Shown here: positions 24,938 to 34,451 of the stretch, one piece after another
Layout: each line of letters opens with the position of its first letter
Position numbering within the stretch: the first letter of the stretch is position 1
Origin: Roseiarcus sp963829505
Lineage (GTDB): Bacteria; Pseudomonadota; Alphaproteobacteria; Rhizobiales; Beijerinckiaceae
Length of the DNA stretch: 64,000 nt
Direction: 5' to 3'
NCBI GenBank assembly: GCA_963829505.1
Contig: CAWHIL010000004.1
Coordinates: forward strand, 496,001-560,000
Made by a program: the position numbers and the translations under genes
Notes under the pieces: model-generated
What the model saw: the letters and a program-made list of their open reading frames with translations, nothing else
Told to the model about the DNA's origin: nothing
The model's database searches: none

Positions 24938-27121
24938 TTGAGAGCAGATCCTAGCGCGCCGCCGCCCTTTGGAACCGCGACGCTCTCAAACTGCGAACGC
25001 GAGCAGATTCATCTGGCCGGATCGGTCCAGCCGTATGGCGCGCTCCTTGTCGTGCGCGAAGCGGACGGCGTCATCGTGCAGGAGAGCGAGAACGCCGCGC
25101 GCTTTGTCGGCCTCGACGGGCGCCTTCGCGATCGTTCGCTGAGCGCGCTCGGAGGCTCGCTCGCCGCGCGCCTACTGAAGGAGGCGCCGATCGGCCCCGA
25201 AGGCATTCCGGTCGCCGCTCCCTGTACCGTCGGCGCGGGCCGCCAACCGTTTACCGCGCTCATTCATCGCGCGCCCGGCGGCGAGCTTGTGGTCGAACTC
25301 GAGCGCGCAGGCGAAACGGCGAAGCTCGGCGCCAGCCTGGAAGCGATTGTCCACGACCTCGTCGGCGCGGCGAACCTTCAATCCCTTTGCGACGAGGCGG
25401 CCCGCTCCTTTCGCCGCATCACCGGCTACGACCGCGTGATGATCTATCGTTTCGACGACGATGGTCACGGGGAGGTGTTCTCCGAGACGCGCAAGGACGA
25501 CCTCGAGGCGTTTCTCGGCAACCGATATCCGGCGTCCGACATTCCCCAGATCGCCCGTCGTCTCTACGAGCGCAATCGCGTCCGCCTGCTGGCGGACGTC
25601 AATTACCAACCAGCGCCGCTCATTCCGCCTCTCTCGCCCCTGACCGGCAGGGACCTCGACATGTCGCTGTGCTTTCTGCGCAGCGTTTCGCCCATCCACA
25701 TCCAGTATCTCAAGAACATGGGCGTCGCGGCGACGCTTGTCGTGTCGCTGATGGCGAACGGGAAGCTTTGGGGGCTCGTGTCGTGCCACCACTATTCGCC
25801 CCGCCATCTGAAGTTCGAGATGCGCTCGGTATGCGAACTGCTCGCCGAGGTGGTCGGAACGCGGATCGCGGCGCTCGAAAGCTTCCTGCGGGGCCAGGGC
25901 GAAGTGGCCGCCCGCCGCCTCGAGCAGCGCATGAGCGAGGCGATCGCCCGCGACGGCGACTGGCGCGGCGCGCTCTTCGATCGCAGCCAGCCGATGCTGC
26001 TTCCTCTCGGGGCAAGCGGCGCGGCGCTTCTGTTCGAGGGTGAGATCCTGATGACGGGGGACGTGCCCTCGTCGGACGACATTCGTGAAATCGCCGGCTG
26101 GGCGCGTCCCAAGCTTGTGGATGGCCTCTTTGCGACTTCAAGCCTCGGGGGACTCGAACCCGCGTTCGTCCCGCTCGCCGGGGTGGCGAGCGGCTTGCTC
26201 GCCGCTTCCATTCCGAATCAGGGCGACGACATCCTCATGTGGTTCCGCAACGAGCGGGTTCGAACCGTGACCTGGGGTGGAGACCCGTTCAAACAGGCGT
26301 CGGACTCGGACGATCCGTCCGAACTCTCCCCGCGGCGGTCGTTCGCGCAATGGCTCCAGGTCGTCAAGGGAACCTCCGATCCCTGGTCCGCCGCCGACCT
26401 GAAGGCCGCCCGTCTCATCCGCACGAGCGTCAGCGACGTGGTCGTCCAGTTCGGCGCGGTCCGGATGCTGATCGCGCAGGATCAACTCGATCAGGTTTCC
26501 CGCCAGGTTCGCCGATCGGACCAGCAGGTCCTGGTCGCCAACGCCCGCGGCGAAGTGATCCAGAACAATGCAGGCTTTGCAGAATGGCTCGGGATCAACG
26601 CCGCCTCGCTTGGCAACATCGACGACCTCCTGCGCTTCTTCAAGAATCCCGAAAGCGCGCGAGCAAGGCTCTGCGCGCTCGTCACGGAGAACCGGGCCTG
26701 GCGTGGCGAAGCGGAAATCGCCCGGCCGGACGGTTCGTCGATCCCCGTTCTCGTAAGGGCCGATCCGGTCTTCGTGTCGCCGGATCGAATCCTGGGGTTC
26801 GTCGTGCTTTTCGCCGACATGACTGACGCCAAGGCGGCGCAATTCGCGAGGCGCCGCTTCCAGGAGGAGATTCTACGCAGTCAGCGGCAGTTTCTGGCCC
26901 TCGGCGCCGAGAGCGAGGCGCTCGTCCAGCGGCTGATGGCCAATGTCGTCGAGAACGCGCACCTCGCGGCGCTCGAAATCACGCAAGGCGCCGAAATCGT
27001 GGAAGTGCCTGTGCTTCTGGAGGCGGTCCGGGTCTCCGTGTCGCGGACTGTCGAGGTTCTCGGGCAGGTCGCTCGCGCGGGGGGCGAGACGCGACGCGGG
27101 GGCGCGGCTCATGGCGCCTGA
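24938..27121 (+). CDS. bphP: Bacteriophytochrome BphP without histidine-kinase domain
   Basis: 727 residues: PAS with the biliverdin-binding cysteine C19 in NCEREQIHLAGSVQPYG, GAF with PASDIPQ at 198-204, PHY with the tongue motif PRRSF, then a PAS/S-box and a short helical C-terminus lacking H-box and ATPase motifs. This is the R. palustris BphP1 / Bradyrhizobium BphP layout, in which light-activated phytochrome antagonises PpsR2 by protein contact. The TTG at 24938 is the start; it is 25 bp after ppsR1. The heme oxygenase gene overlaps its end. Confidence 0.95.
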   Translation: MRADPSAPPPFGTATLSNCEREQIHLAGSVQPYGALLVVREADGVIVQESENAARFVGLDGRLRDRSLSALGGSLAARLLKEAPIGPEGIPVAAPCTVGAGRQPFTALIHRAPGGELVVELERAGETAKLGASLEAIVHDLVGAANLQSLCDEAARSFRRITGYDRVMIYRFDDDGHGEVFSETRKDDLEAFLGNRYPASDIPQIARRLYERNRVRLLADVNYQPAPLIPPLSPLTGRDLDMSLCFLRSVSPIHIQYLKNMGVAATLVVSLMANGKLWGLVSCHHYSPRHLKFEMRSVCELLAEVVGTRIAALESFLRGQGEVAARRLEQRMSEAIARDGDWRGALFDRSQPMLLPLGASGAALLFEGEILMTGDVPSSDDIREIAGWARPKLVDGLFATSSLGGLEPAFVPLAGVASGLLAASIPNQGDDILMWFRNERVRTVTWGGDPFKQASDSDDPSELSPRRSFAQWLQVVKGTSDPWSAADLKAARLIRTSVSDVVVQFGAVRMLIAQDQLDQVSRQVRRSDQQVLVANARGEVIQNNAGFAEWLGINAASLGNIDDLLRFFKNPESARARLCALVTENRAWRGEAEIARPDGSSIPVLVRADPVFVSPDRILGFVVLFADMTDAKAAQFARRRFQEEILRSQRQFLALGAESEALVQRLMANVVENAHLAALEITQGAEIVEVPVLLEAVRVSVSRTVEVLGQVARAGGETRRGGAAHGA

Positions 27122-27755
27122 GGTTGCCTCGGGGATCGGTGGGCTCGCGACAGAAGCGGACGCTCGGGCCTCCGTCCGATCGGTTCTCCGCGACGCGACC
27201 GCCGCCGCTCACGAGCGAATGCACGCCCACCCGGGGTTCCGGGCCGCCGCATCGGGCGAGATCGGCGCCGACGACTACCGGTTGCTGCTGTCGAGGCTGC
27301 TCGGCTTTCACCGGCCGTTCGAGCGGCTGGCGCGCGCGGCCTCGCGCCGCTGCGGCGTCGATCTCGGCCTTGCGGCGCGAGCGCGGTCGCCCGTGTTGGT
27401 GGAGGATCTCTCGACCCTCGGACTGAGCAGGCGGGCGATCGACGACCTTCCAGCCTGGGCCCCTGCGCTCGAACTCGGGAGCGAGGGCGCCCTGTTCGGG
27501 GCACTCTACGTGCTCGAGGGTTCGGCGCTCGGCGGCGCGCAGATCGCGCGGGCGCTCGACGGCCGTTTCGGCCAGGGTCAGGACGGCCGGCGCTTCTTCA
27601 CCGGTGCGGGCGAAGGCCGCGGCGCGCTGTGGAGGGCGTTCGTGGCGCGGCTCGAAGCTCTGTCGGAGAACGCGCGCGGCGAAGCCGAGGCGGCGGCGGT
27701 TGCGACCTTCGAGGCGTTCGAGCGATGGCTGGCCGGCTGGGCGGCCGCCCGCTGA
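27111..27755 (+). CDS. bphO: Heme oxygenase for biliverdin supply (BphO/HmuO)
   Basis: 214 residues. Opens haem to biliverdin, the chromophore of the phytochrome encoded just upstream. The proximal-histidine helix (RDATAAAHERMHAH) and the distal helix (LYVLEGSALGGAQIARAL) are recognisable. The ATG at 27111 overlaps the bphP stop by 11 bp, which fixes the start and argues for coupled translation. Confidence 0.92.
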   Translation: MAPEVASGIGGLATEADARASVRSVLRDATAAAHERMHAHPGFRAAASGEIGADDYRLLLSRLLGFHRPFERLARAASRRCGVDLGLAARARSPVLVEDLSTLGLSRRAIDDLPAWAPALELGSEGALFGALYVLEGSALGGAQIARALDGRFGQGQDGRRFFTGAGEGRGALWRAFVARLEALSENARGEAEAAAVATFEAFERWLAGWAAAR

Positions 27756-28109
27756 CCTCGGAGGTCCGCCCGGCAAGACCGTCGTGGGACGCCATCCGCC
27801 CTGCTTCAGAGCGGGGTTGTTAGGCTCTCCGACCTGCCAAACGCAACCCGGTTTTGGGGTTTTTCAACGAGTTGCGGCGCCAATCGCAATCCTCCTGCCG
27901 GCTTTCCGGGCCCTGGAGTATTACGTATGAAATAGGTGATATGATCCTCTACGATCCGATCGACAGGAAGCAAGTTGCTTTCCTCACCTTGAAAAGACCG
28001 TACCATCGAGTTCTGATTTTCGCAAGAAAAAACCGCGCAGCCGATCCGCCCGGCAGAGGACCAACGACGCGACCCTTCGCGGCTTCTGATGGCCGAGCCA
28101 GTTCGAACC
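27756..28109. other. Gene-free region between convergent bphO and aerR
   Basis: 354 bp with lower GC than the neighbours around 27910-28030. No supported gene, repeat or clear terminator hairpin. A plus-strand open frame here has no recognisable protein features. Confidence 0.6.
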
Positions 28110-28976
28110 TCAGCGCCGCAACGGCGCCTGTCGCATGAGGAGATGCGAGGCGACGACCGCTGCCGTCGGCGCATCCAGACCGACCGCGACGTCCGCGCCG
28201 ATCTGCAGCGCAAGCTCCGGCCGCTCGTTGACCGCCGGTCCCCCGATCATGAACCCTACGTTGCGGTTCCTCGACGCGTTGCGGATGAGGGCGACCGTCC
28301 TTGCCGCGAGATCGGCTCGCGAGGCTCTGCTCAACGTCAGGCCGACGACGCCGATCCATTCCCGCGCCGCCGTCCGCGCGATCTCCTCCGCCGTCCGCTC
28401 TTCCTCGACCGATACGTCCCAACCGGTCGCTTCGAGGACCTTGGCGACCATGCGGATTCCGAACACGTGCGCCTCGCCCGGAAGGGCGACCAGGAGAGCC
28501 CTTCGCTTGCAGTCGGCATGGGGCGCGGGTTCGGGCGCGGCGAGACGGTCCATGAACGTCTGAAGGCGCCCGAGGCCGATCGTCACGTCGAAGAACGTGC
28601 AGAGGTCCTCTTTCCAGAATTCGCCGAGCAATTGCGCCGCCGGCGCAATAAGGTGGACCAGCAAGGTCGAATAGGCGTGGTCCTCGGCGCAAACTTTCTC
28701 GAAATGAGCGACGGTCGCTGCTTCGTCCGTGCCGATGACGAGGGTCGCCAGCCGCTCGACGTCCTCGGGCCTCGGCCGGTTTTCCGGCAGCGAAACGGGT
28801 TGAGCCTCGTTGTGGAACAGGACCAGCTTCGGGCCGATCTCGGCCTCGATCAGACGCTCGAGAGCGGGCCGCGGGTCGCGCGGCGCCCGGACATGGGCGG
28901 CTCTCCTTGGCGCGGCGTAGTCAACCGGCGCGAAGCAGACGTCCGCGAGATCAGACATTCCTCCACCAGCCGTCAT
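28110..28976 (-). CDS. ppaA: Cobalamin-binding antirepressor AerR/PpaA
   Basis: 288 residues. An N-terminal helical part is followed by a B12-binding Rossmann domain: helical cap with LLGEFWKEDLCTFFDVTIGLGRL and the cobalamin-ligand motif PGEAHVFG (H170), then VEEERTAEEIA and IGGPAVNE. AerR/PpaA binds hydroxocobalamin in light and modulates PpsR/CrtJ. The ATG at 28976 has GGGGAG 8 bases upstream; ATG 28958 is an alternative with a very close GGAGGA. PpsR sites lie in front of the gene, so it is probably under the regulator it modulates. Confidence 0.85.
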   Translation of the reverse strand: MTAGGGMSDLADVCFAPVDYAAPRRAAHVRAPRDPRPALERLIEAEIGPKLVLFHNEAQPVSLPENRPRPEDVERLATLVIGTDEAATVAHFEKVCAEDHAYSTLLVHLIAPAAQLLGEFWKEDLCTFFDVTIGLGRLQTFMDRLAAPEPAPHADCKRRALLVALPGEAHVFGIRMVAKVLEATGWDVSVEEERTAEEIARTAAREWIGVVGLTLSRASRADLAARTVALIRNASRNRNVGFMIGGPAVNERPELALQIGADVAVGLDAPTAAVVASHLLMRQAPLRR

Positions 28977-29048
28977 GGCGAATTCTCCCCAAACCGCTCG
29001 AAGGCTTGGTTGTCGCTTGCCGTCAATTGAACGCGACTTTGCCAGCTT

Positions 29049-29096
29049 TGTAAAGCCACATTGACGCATTCATGAGCATGTAAACAGATTTAGACA
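29049..29096 (-). promoter_or_regulatory. Tandem PpsR operators upstream of aerR/ppaA
   Basis: 29079-29096 (TGTAAACAGATTTAGACA) is a perfect TGT-N12-ACA; 29049-29066 (TGTAAAGCCACATTGACG) matches all but the last base. The 30-bp start-to-start spacing is close to three helical turns, as for cooperative PpsR binding. They lie 73-120 bp before the aerR start. Confidence 0.75.
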
Positions 29097-29111
29097 TACG
29101 ACTTTCGACCG

Positions 29112-31022
29112 TTAGACCGCGAGCCGCCGCGTGGCCTCCGACAGTTCCGGCAGCACGCGCAGAGCCTTCGCGACGATCGCGCGCGCGTCCAATCCGGCGG
29201 CGGCATACTGAGCCTCCGGCTTGTCGTGATCGAGATGGCGGTCGGGCAACGTCAACTGGCGAACGCGCAGACCCTTGTCGAGTGCGCCGGAGTCGGCGAG
29301 GCGAGCCAGAACCTGCGCGCCGAAACCTCCCTCCGCGCCTTCCTCGATCGTGAGCAGAACCTCATGCTCGCGCGCGAGGCTGAGGACGAGCGCCGCGTCC
29401 AGGGGCTTGGCGAAGCGGGCGTCCGCGACCGTCGTCGACAGGCCCCGGGCTGCAAGCTCCTCGGCTGCTTTCAGGCACTCCGTCAGCCTCGCGCCGTAGG
29501 AGAGAAGCGCCACGCGCGTTCCCTCGCGCACGATCCGGCCGCGGCCGATCTCGAGCGGCTCGCCCATCGCGGGAAGCGCCGCACCCGTGCCCTCGCCGCG
29601 CGGGTAGCGGAGCGCAATGGGCCCGTCGTCGAATGCTGCGGCGGTCGCGACCATGTGAACGAGTTCGGCTTCATCGGACGCGGCCATGAGGACCATGTTC
29701 GGCACGCAGCCGAGAAAGGCGACATCGAATGCGCCGGCGTGGGTCGGACCGTCGGCGCCGACGAGCCCGGCGCGATCGATCGCAAAGCGGACCGGAAGCT
29801 TTTGCAGGGCGACGTCGTGCACGACCTGATCGTACGCCCGCTGAAGGAAGGTCGAGTAGATCGCGCAGAACGGCTTCATGCCCTCGGCCGCCAGTCCCGC
29901 CGCGAACGTCACCGCGTGCTGTTCGGCGATTCCGACGTCAAAGGCGCGTTCGGGAAACCGCCGCGCGAAGATGTCCACCCCGGTTCCCGACGGCATGGCC
30001 GCTGTCACGGCGACGATCCTCGGGTCCCTGGCGCCCTCGCGCGCGAGCGCCTCGCCAAACACTTTCGTGTAGGCCGGCGCGGTCGCCTTCGGCTTGACCT
30101 GGGTCCCGCTGACGACGTCGAACGCGCTCACGCCATGCAGCTTGTCGGGCGCGGTTTCCGCCGGCGCGTAGCCCTTGCCCTTGTGCGTGACCACGTGAAT
30201 GAGGATCGGCCGGAGATCGGATTCCCGAGCATTCTCCAGCGCCGGCAGAAGGGCGTTCAGATCGTGCCCGTCGATCGGGCCGACATAGGTGAAGCCGAGG
30301 TCTTCGAACAGCGTCCCGCCGCTCGAGCCCCGCGCAGCCTCTTGTGCGCCGAGCACGCGCTCGAAGGTTCCCGGCGGCGTCTTGCGGACGATCTCCGTGC
30401 CGCTCCCGCGAAGCCCGGCGGCGCCCGACGACTGACGCGACAGATAGGCGCTCAATGCGCCGACCGGCGGCGCGATCGACATGTCGTTGTCGTTGAGGAC
30501 GACAATGAGCCGGCAATCCGTCGCGCCGGCGTTGTTGATGGCCTCGTAGGCCATGCCGGCCGACATCGCGCCGTCGCCGATGACGGCGACGACGTTGTGT
30601 CTCTTGCCCGCAAGATCTCTCGCGACCGCCATTCCGAGCGCCGCCGAGATGGACGTCGAGGAATGGCCCGCGCCGAACGCGTCGTAGGCGCTCTCCTGGC
30701 GCTTCGCGAAGCCCGAGAGACCGCCGCCTTGTCTCAGCGTGCGGATGCGGGCGCGGCGGCCGGTCAGGATCTTGTGCGGATAGACCTGGTGGCCCACGTC
30801 CCAGATCAGCCGGTCGCGCGGCGTGTCGAACACGTAGTGGAGCGCGACCGTGAGTTCGACCACGCCAAGCCCGGCCCCCAGATGCCCGCCGGTGATCGAC
30901 ACCGCGTCGATCGTCTCCCGGCGCAGTTCGTCCGCAACGGTCCCGAGATCGGCTTTGTCGAGGCGGCGGAGGTCTTCGGGAGAAACGATCCGGTCGAGGA
31001 GCGGCGTGCGGCTTTCGGACAT
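29112..31022 (-). CDS. dxs: 1-deoxy-D-xylulose-5-phosphate synthase
   Basis: 636 residues, normal length. First step of the MEP isoprenoid pathway, from pyruvate and glyceraldehyde-3-phosphate. Thiamine-diphosphate motif (VVAVIGDGAMSAGMAYEAINNA), WDVGHQVYPHKILTGR and the transketolase pyrimidine domain VGIAEQHAVTFAAGLA are intact. The ATG at 31022 is right after the neighbouring gene's stop. A dedicated PGC copy of dxs supplies carotenoid and phytyl precursors. Confidence 0.97.
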   Translation of the reverse strand: MSESRTPLLDRIVSPEDLRRLDKADLGTVADELRRETIDAVSITGGHLGAGLGVVELTVALHYVFDTPRDRLIWDVGHQVYPHKILTGRRARIRTLRQGGGLSGFAKRQESAYDAFGAGHSSTSISAALGMAVARDLAGKRHNVVAVIGDGAMSAGMAYEAINNAGATDCRLIVVLNDNDMSIAPPVGALSAYLSRQSSGAAGLRGSGTEIVRKTPPGTFERVLGAQEAARGSSGGTLFEDLGFTYVGPIDGHDLNALLPALENARESDLRPILIHVVTHKGKGYAPAETAPDKLHGVSAFDVVSGTQVKPKATAPAYTKVFGEALAREGARDPRIVAVTAAMPSGTGVDIFARRFPERAFDVGIAEQHAVTFAAGLAAEGMKPFCAIYSTFLQRAYDQVVHDVALQKLPVRFAIDRAGLVGADGPTHAGAFDVAFLGCVPNMVLMAASDEAELVHMVATAAAFDDGPIALRYPRGEGTGAALPAMGEPLEIGRGRIVREGTRVALLSYGARLTECLKAAEELAARGLSTTVADARFAKPLDAALVLSLAREHEVLLTIEEGAEGGFGAQVLARLADSGALDKGLRVRQLTLPDRHLDHDKPEAQYAAAGLDARAIVAKALRVLPELSEATRRLAV

Positions 31023-31029
31023 GGGCGAC

Positions 31030-31353
31030 CTACGGAGCAAGGCCAGCGGACGAGGGATTGCCGCGCGACCGCGCGACAGCATCCGGCTTCAGCCCGAGAC
31101 GCGTCGCGAGATCCGCGCAATGCGCGATCAGCGCCGCCAACAGCCATGCGGCGATGACGGCGTAGGGCGCGTCGTCGAGCGCGGCGCGCAACGCAAGCAC
31201 GAGCGCCGCCCCCGCCGAGCAATTGGCGAGCGAGGCGACGAATGCCGGACCGCGGCCGAAGGCGGCCTTCAGCACGACGAGCATGAGAGCCTCGACAAGG
31301 ATGAGCGCGACGATTGCGTCGAGCACGAACCGGAGGTCAGGATGGGCGGCCAT
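31030..31353 (-). CDS. Small multi-pass membrane protein in the PGC
   Basis: 107 residues with about three predicted membrane segments (FVLDAIVALILVEALMLVVL, FVASLANCSAGAALVLALRAAL, YAVIAAWLLAALIAHCADL). It overlaps tspO by 17 bp upstream and ends 7 bp before dxs, so it is in the bchG-orf-bchP-tspO-dxs transcript. I do not recognise a named family. Confidence 0.65.
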   Translation of the reverse strand: MAAHPDLRFVLDAIVALILVEALMLVVLKAAFGRGPAFVASLANCSAGAALVLALRAALDDAPYAVIAAWLLAALIAHCADLATRLGLKPDAVARSRGNPSSAGLAP

Positions 31354-31885
31354 CGCTCCTCGGCTTCCGGTCCTGGCCCGCGACGTCGAATGCGTGCGTG
31401 GCGAACGGGCGGTTCAGCGCGACGACGCGCCAGTTCAGCCAGCCGGCAAAGCTGACCCACACGAGGTAAGGCGCGATCAGCCAGCCTGCGAGCGCGGAAA
31501 TGGGGAAGATGACGACGACGAGGGCGACGATGGACAGCCAGAACGGCAGAAGCTCGTAGAGCGCCCAGTCGGGGCGCCTGAGCTTGAAGAAGAGCGGGCT
31601 CCACAGGATGTTCAGAACGCCGTTCAGCGCAAAGAGCTTGACGAGCAGCGCGCGCTGGCCGCCGTCGGCGGCGTCCCAGGCGATGACGCCGCTCGCCGCG
31701 ATCAGGAGGAAGATGGTCGTCCAGGCCGGAGCGAAGAGCCAGTTCGGCGGCCTGAGACGCGGGAATCTCAAGCCCTCGTACCAGGCGCCGATCTCCGTCA
31801 TCGCGCCGCCCACGACCGCGCAGGCCATCACCGCGACGAGCGCGACGGCGATCTCTGCCCAGCGATCGGCAAGCGCTGCGATCAT
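31337..31885 (-). CDS. tspO: Tryptophan-rich sensory protein TspO
   Basis: 182 residues with five predicted membrane helices and the TspO/MBR pattern (LRPPNWLFAPAWTTIFLLIAASG, LNILWSPLFF, YLVWVSFAGWLNWRVVALN). Binds or exports porphyrins and in Rhodobacter negatively tunes photosynthesis genes. The ATG at 31885 overlaps the bchP stop. Some 20 residues precede the first helix, slightly longer than the shortest members. Confidence 0.9.
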   Translation of the reverse strand: MIAALADRWAEIAVALVAVMACAVVGGAMTEIGAWYEGLRFPRLRPPNWLFAPAWTTIFLLIAASGVIAWDAADGGQRALLVKLFALNGVLNILWSPLFFKLRRPDWALYELLPFWLSIVALVVVIFPISALAGWLIAPYLVWVSFAGWLNWRVVALNRPFATHAFDVAGQDRKPRSDGRPS

Positions 31886-33075
31886 GGCGGGACGAGCCTC
31901 AGGAGGTGGGCGAGGTCCTTGAAGAAGATCCTCACATGCGCCCATGGATCGCGCCGCGACAGGGTCTTGTTCATGTACGCCTCCCAGGTCAGGCGCTGCA
32001 CGTCCTCGTCGCGGCAGATGCTGACGAAGCGTTCGCGCCGCTTGTCGTTGACGTACCAGAACCACTGCATGAGACCGAGAACCCAGAAGACCCGTCCGTG
32101 TTCCTTCATGAAGCGCTTTCGCGCCAGCCGTAGCGCCCGCGCGTCGCTCTTGGCGATCGCAGCCTCGGCCGCTTCGGCCGCGAGGCGCCCGCCGAGCATC
32201 GCGTAATAGATGCCCTCGCCGGAGGCGGGCGCGACGACGCCGGCCGCGTCGCCCGCGAGCACGACGTCACGCCCGTTGTCCCATCGCGGCAAAGGCTTGA
32301 GCGGAATGGGCGCGCCCTCGCGCCTCCGCGTAACGACGGCGTCGAGGCCGGTCGCCGCGCGCAGCGACATGACCGAACCTTTGAGCGAAAAGCCTTTGTG
32401 CGCGCTTCCCGAGCCGACGCTCATCGTCGCGCCGTGCGGGAAGATCCAGGCGTAGAAGTCGGGCGACAGGCTCCCGCGGTAGTGGATTTCGCAGCGGTCG
32501 TCCGGCGCGCGGGTCGCGTCCGCCACGGGCGCGTCGATGATTTCGTGATAGGCGAAGACGAATTTGCCGCGGTGCGAGCCACGAATCTCCTGGCGCGCGA
32601 CCGCCGAGTTCGCGCCGTCCGCGCCGATGACCACACGGGCCTTGAGCGGGCTCGCCGGGAGGGCAGGGTCCTTCGGCGCGAAGACGACCGTCGGCAGGCC
32701 GTCCGGGCCGCGCGCGATCCGCTCGAATCTGCCGGTGAAGCGCCGCGCGCCCGAACGCTCGGCGCGATCGCGCAGCCATTCGTCGAATTCGTCGCGATCG
32801 ACCATGCCGACATAGCCGCCGTCGATCGGCATGTCGACCCGCACCCCCTTTGGCGACACCATGGTGGCGAGGTTGACGCGCGCCTTGATGAGATGAGCGG
32901 GCACGCCGAAGTCGCGAATGAGACGCGGCGGGATCGCGCCGCCGCACGGCTTGATGCGTCCGGCCCTGTCGAGGAGGGCGACCTTGTTTCCCCGCTCGGC
33001 GAGATCGTTGGCCGCGGTCGCGCCGGCCGGGCCGCCGCCGACGACGATCACATCGAAAATCTCGTCAGAGGTCAT
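31882..33075 (-). CDS. bchP: Geranylgeranyl reductase BchP
   Basis: 397 residues. Reduces the geranylgeranyl tail of bacteriochlorophyll to phytyl. N-terminal FAD fold VIVVGGGPAGATAANDLAERG, the second flavin motif DVVLAGDAAGVVAPASGEGIYYAMLGG and the family C-terminus are present. ATG 33075 is preferred over 33096 because the flavin fold starts right after it; AGGAGG lies 12 bases upstream. Confidence 0.96.
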   Translation of the reverse strand: MTSDEIFDVIVVGGGPAGATAANDLAERGNKVALLDRAGRIKPCGGAIPPRLIRDFGVPAHLIKARVNLATMVSPKGVRVDMPIDGGYVGMVDRDEFDEWLRDRAERSGARRFTGRFERIARGPDGLPTVVFAPKDPALPASPLKARVVIGADGANSAVARQEIRGSHRGKFVFAYHEIIDAPVADATRAPDDRCEIHYRGSLSPDFYAWIFPHGATMSVGSGSAHKGFSLKGSVMSLRAATGLDAVVTRRREGAPIPLKPLPRWDNGRDVVLAGDAAGVVAPASGEGIYYAMLGGRLAAEAAEAAIAKSDARALRLARKRFMKEHGRVFWVLGLMQWFWYVNDKRRERFVSICRDEDVQRLTWEAYMNKTLSRRDPWAHVRIFFKDLAHLLRLVPP

Positions 33076-33092
33076 GGACAAGCCGGGCCTCC

Positions 33093-34451
33093 TCATGATT
33101 GCGTCGTCAGCGCCGGGCGACCGCCGGGCGCGAGCATCGGCTCACGCGCCTGCTGCGCTGCGCTCGAGCGCGCGAGCGCGGCGGCGATGAGGAAGAAGCC
33201 CGCCTCGGCGGCGAATACGAGCGCGTAGGCGGTGAGCGGCGTCGCGCCCAAAGTTCGGCCGAGATCGGCGAGGAAAGTCGCGGCGACGCCGCCGAGGCCG
33301 AAGGCGATCGCCTGCGCCGCGCCCCAGATCCCCATCCGCGTCCCTTCGCGCGACGCCTTTCCGGCGCCGGCGAGCGCCATCATCGAGCCGATGGCCGCGA
33401 CCGCGTAGACGCCGTTCGACAGCCCGAGCGCGAAGACCGCGGCGCGGAAGGCGTCCGGCCCGAGCCCGAGAAGACCGCTTGCGGCGATTGCAGCGAGCGC
33501 GGCCGCCGAAGCGGCGCAGCCGACGATCGTCCAGAGCCTGAGCGAGCCGAGGACGCGGGAGCCGCCGCGGGCGCCGAGGCTCGAGGCCGTAAGAGCGACG
33601 CCGAGCATCCCGACAAGGACGCCTCCGTGCTGGAGGCCGGCGAGTTTCGTCGTGGCGCCCGGGGTCATGCCGAAGACGAGGCCCGCGAACGGCTCGATCA
33701 GGAGTTCCTGCGCGCCGTAGGCGAGCATGGAGACGAAAATGAAGATCGTGAACCGGCGGGCCGCGGGCTCGCCCCAGACTTCCGCGAGCGCGCGACGGAA
33801 CGAGGCGCGGCTGCGGGCCGGTTCGGGGTTGGCGCGCGCTGGAGCCGACCCATCTTCGACGCCCCAGGTCGCGGCCGTCGAGACGGCGAAGGCGATCGCA
33901 GCGACCGAGGCCGTGACTTCGACGAGGCGGGCGTTCGAGAACGGATCGAGGAAATGGCCGGCGAGCGGGGCGCTGACCGCGAAGCCGAGGATCATCATCA
34001 TCCAGACGGTGGAGGCCGCGGCGGCGCGGCGGCCCGGATCGACCCGCGCGGCGAGGAGCGCCAGGACCGAAGTTCCGGCGGCGCCTGCGCCCATGCCGAC
34101 GAGAAGAAACGCGACCGCCGCCATTGCGAGGCCCGTCATTGGCGCGCTGGCGGCGGTCGCGGTCCCGACGGCGGCGCCGACGGCGCCGATCGCGAGCGCG
34201 GCCATGCCGCCCACGATCCATGGCGTCCGGCGTCCGCCGACGTCTGATCCGTAGCCCCAGGCGGGACGCAGGATCTGGACGGCGTAATGGGAGGCGATAA
34301 GCAGGCCGGGCACGAGAGCCGGCAAGGCGAGTTCGACGACCATCACCCGATTGATGGTCGAGGTCATCAGAACGACGATCGCCCCGAGCGAGGTCTGGAC
34401 GAGCCCCAGGCGAACGATGCCCCCCCAGCCCATGCCGTCGCTCTGCCTCAT
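33093..34451 (-). CDS. PucC/LhaA-family MFS protein between bchG and bchP (Orf428 type)
   Basis: 452 residues with 12 predicted membrane helices. It belongs to the bacteriochlorophyll-delivery MFS family (STINRVMVVELALPALVPGLL; YGSDVGGRRTPWI), and the position between bchG and bchP matches Orf428 of Rhodobacter. A role in handing pigment between synthesis and antenna assembly is inferred from the family. It overlaps bchG by ATGA. Two more paralogues are in the window (45998-47455, 54388-55776). Confidence 0.88.
   Translation of the reverse strand: MRQSDGMGWGGIVRLGLVQTSLGAIVVLMTSTINRVMVVELALPALVPGLLIASHYAVQILRPAWGYGSDVGGRRTPWIVGGMAALAIGAVGAAVGTATAASAPMTGLAMAAVAFLLVGMGAGAAGTSVLALLAARVDPGRRAAAASTVWMMMILGFAVSAPLAGHFLDPFSNARLVEVTASVAAIAFAVSTAATWGVEDGSAPARANPEPARSRASFRRALAEVWGEPAARRFTIFIFVSMLAYGAQELLIEPFAGLVFGMTPGATTKLAGLQHGGVLVGMLGVALTASSLGARGGSRVLGSLRLWTIVGCAASAAALAAIAASGLLGLGPDAFRAAVFALGLSNGVYAVAAIGSMMALAGAGKASREGTRMGIWGAAQAIAFGLGGVAATFLADLGRTLGATPLTAYALVFAAEAGFFLIAAALARSSAAQQAREPMLAPGGRPALTTQS

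Noticed and set aside
27854..28138. Small plus-strand open frame between bphO and aerR
   Set aside because: No Shine-Dalgarno, no recognisable domain, runs into the antisense of aerR; composition does not distinguish it from chance.
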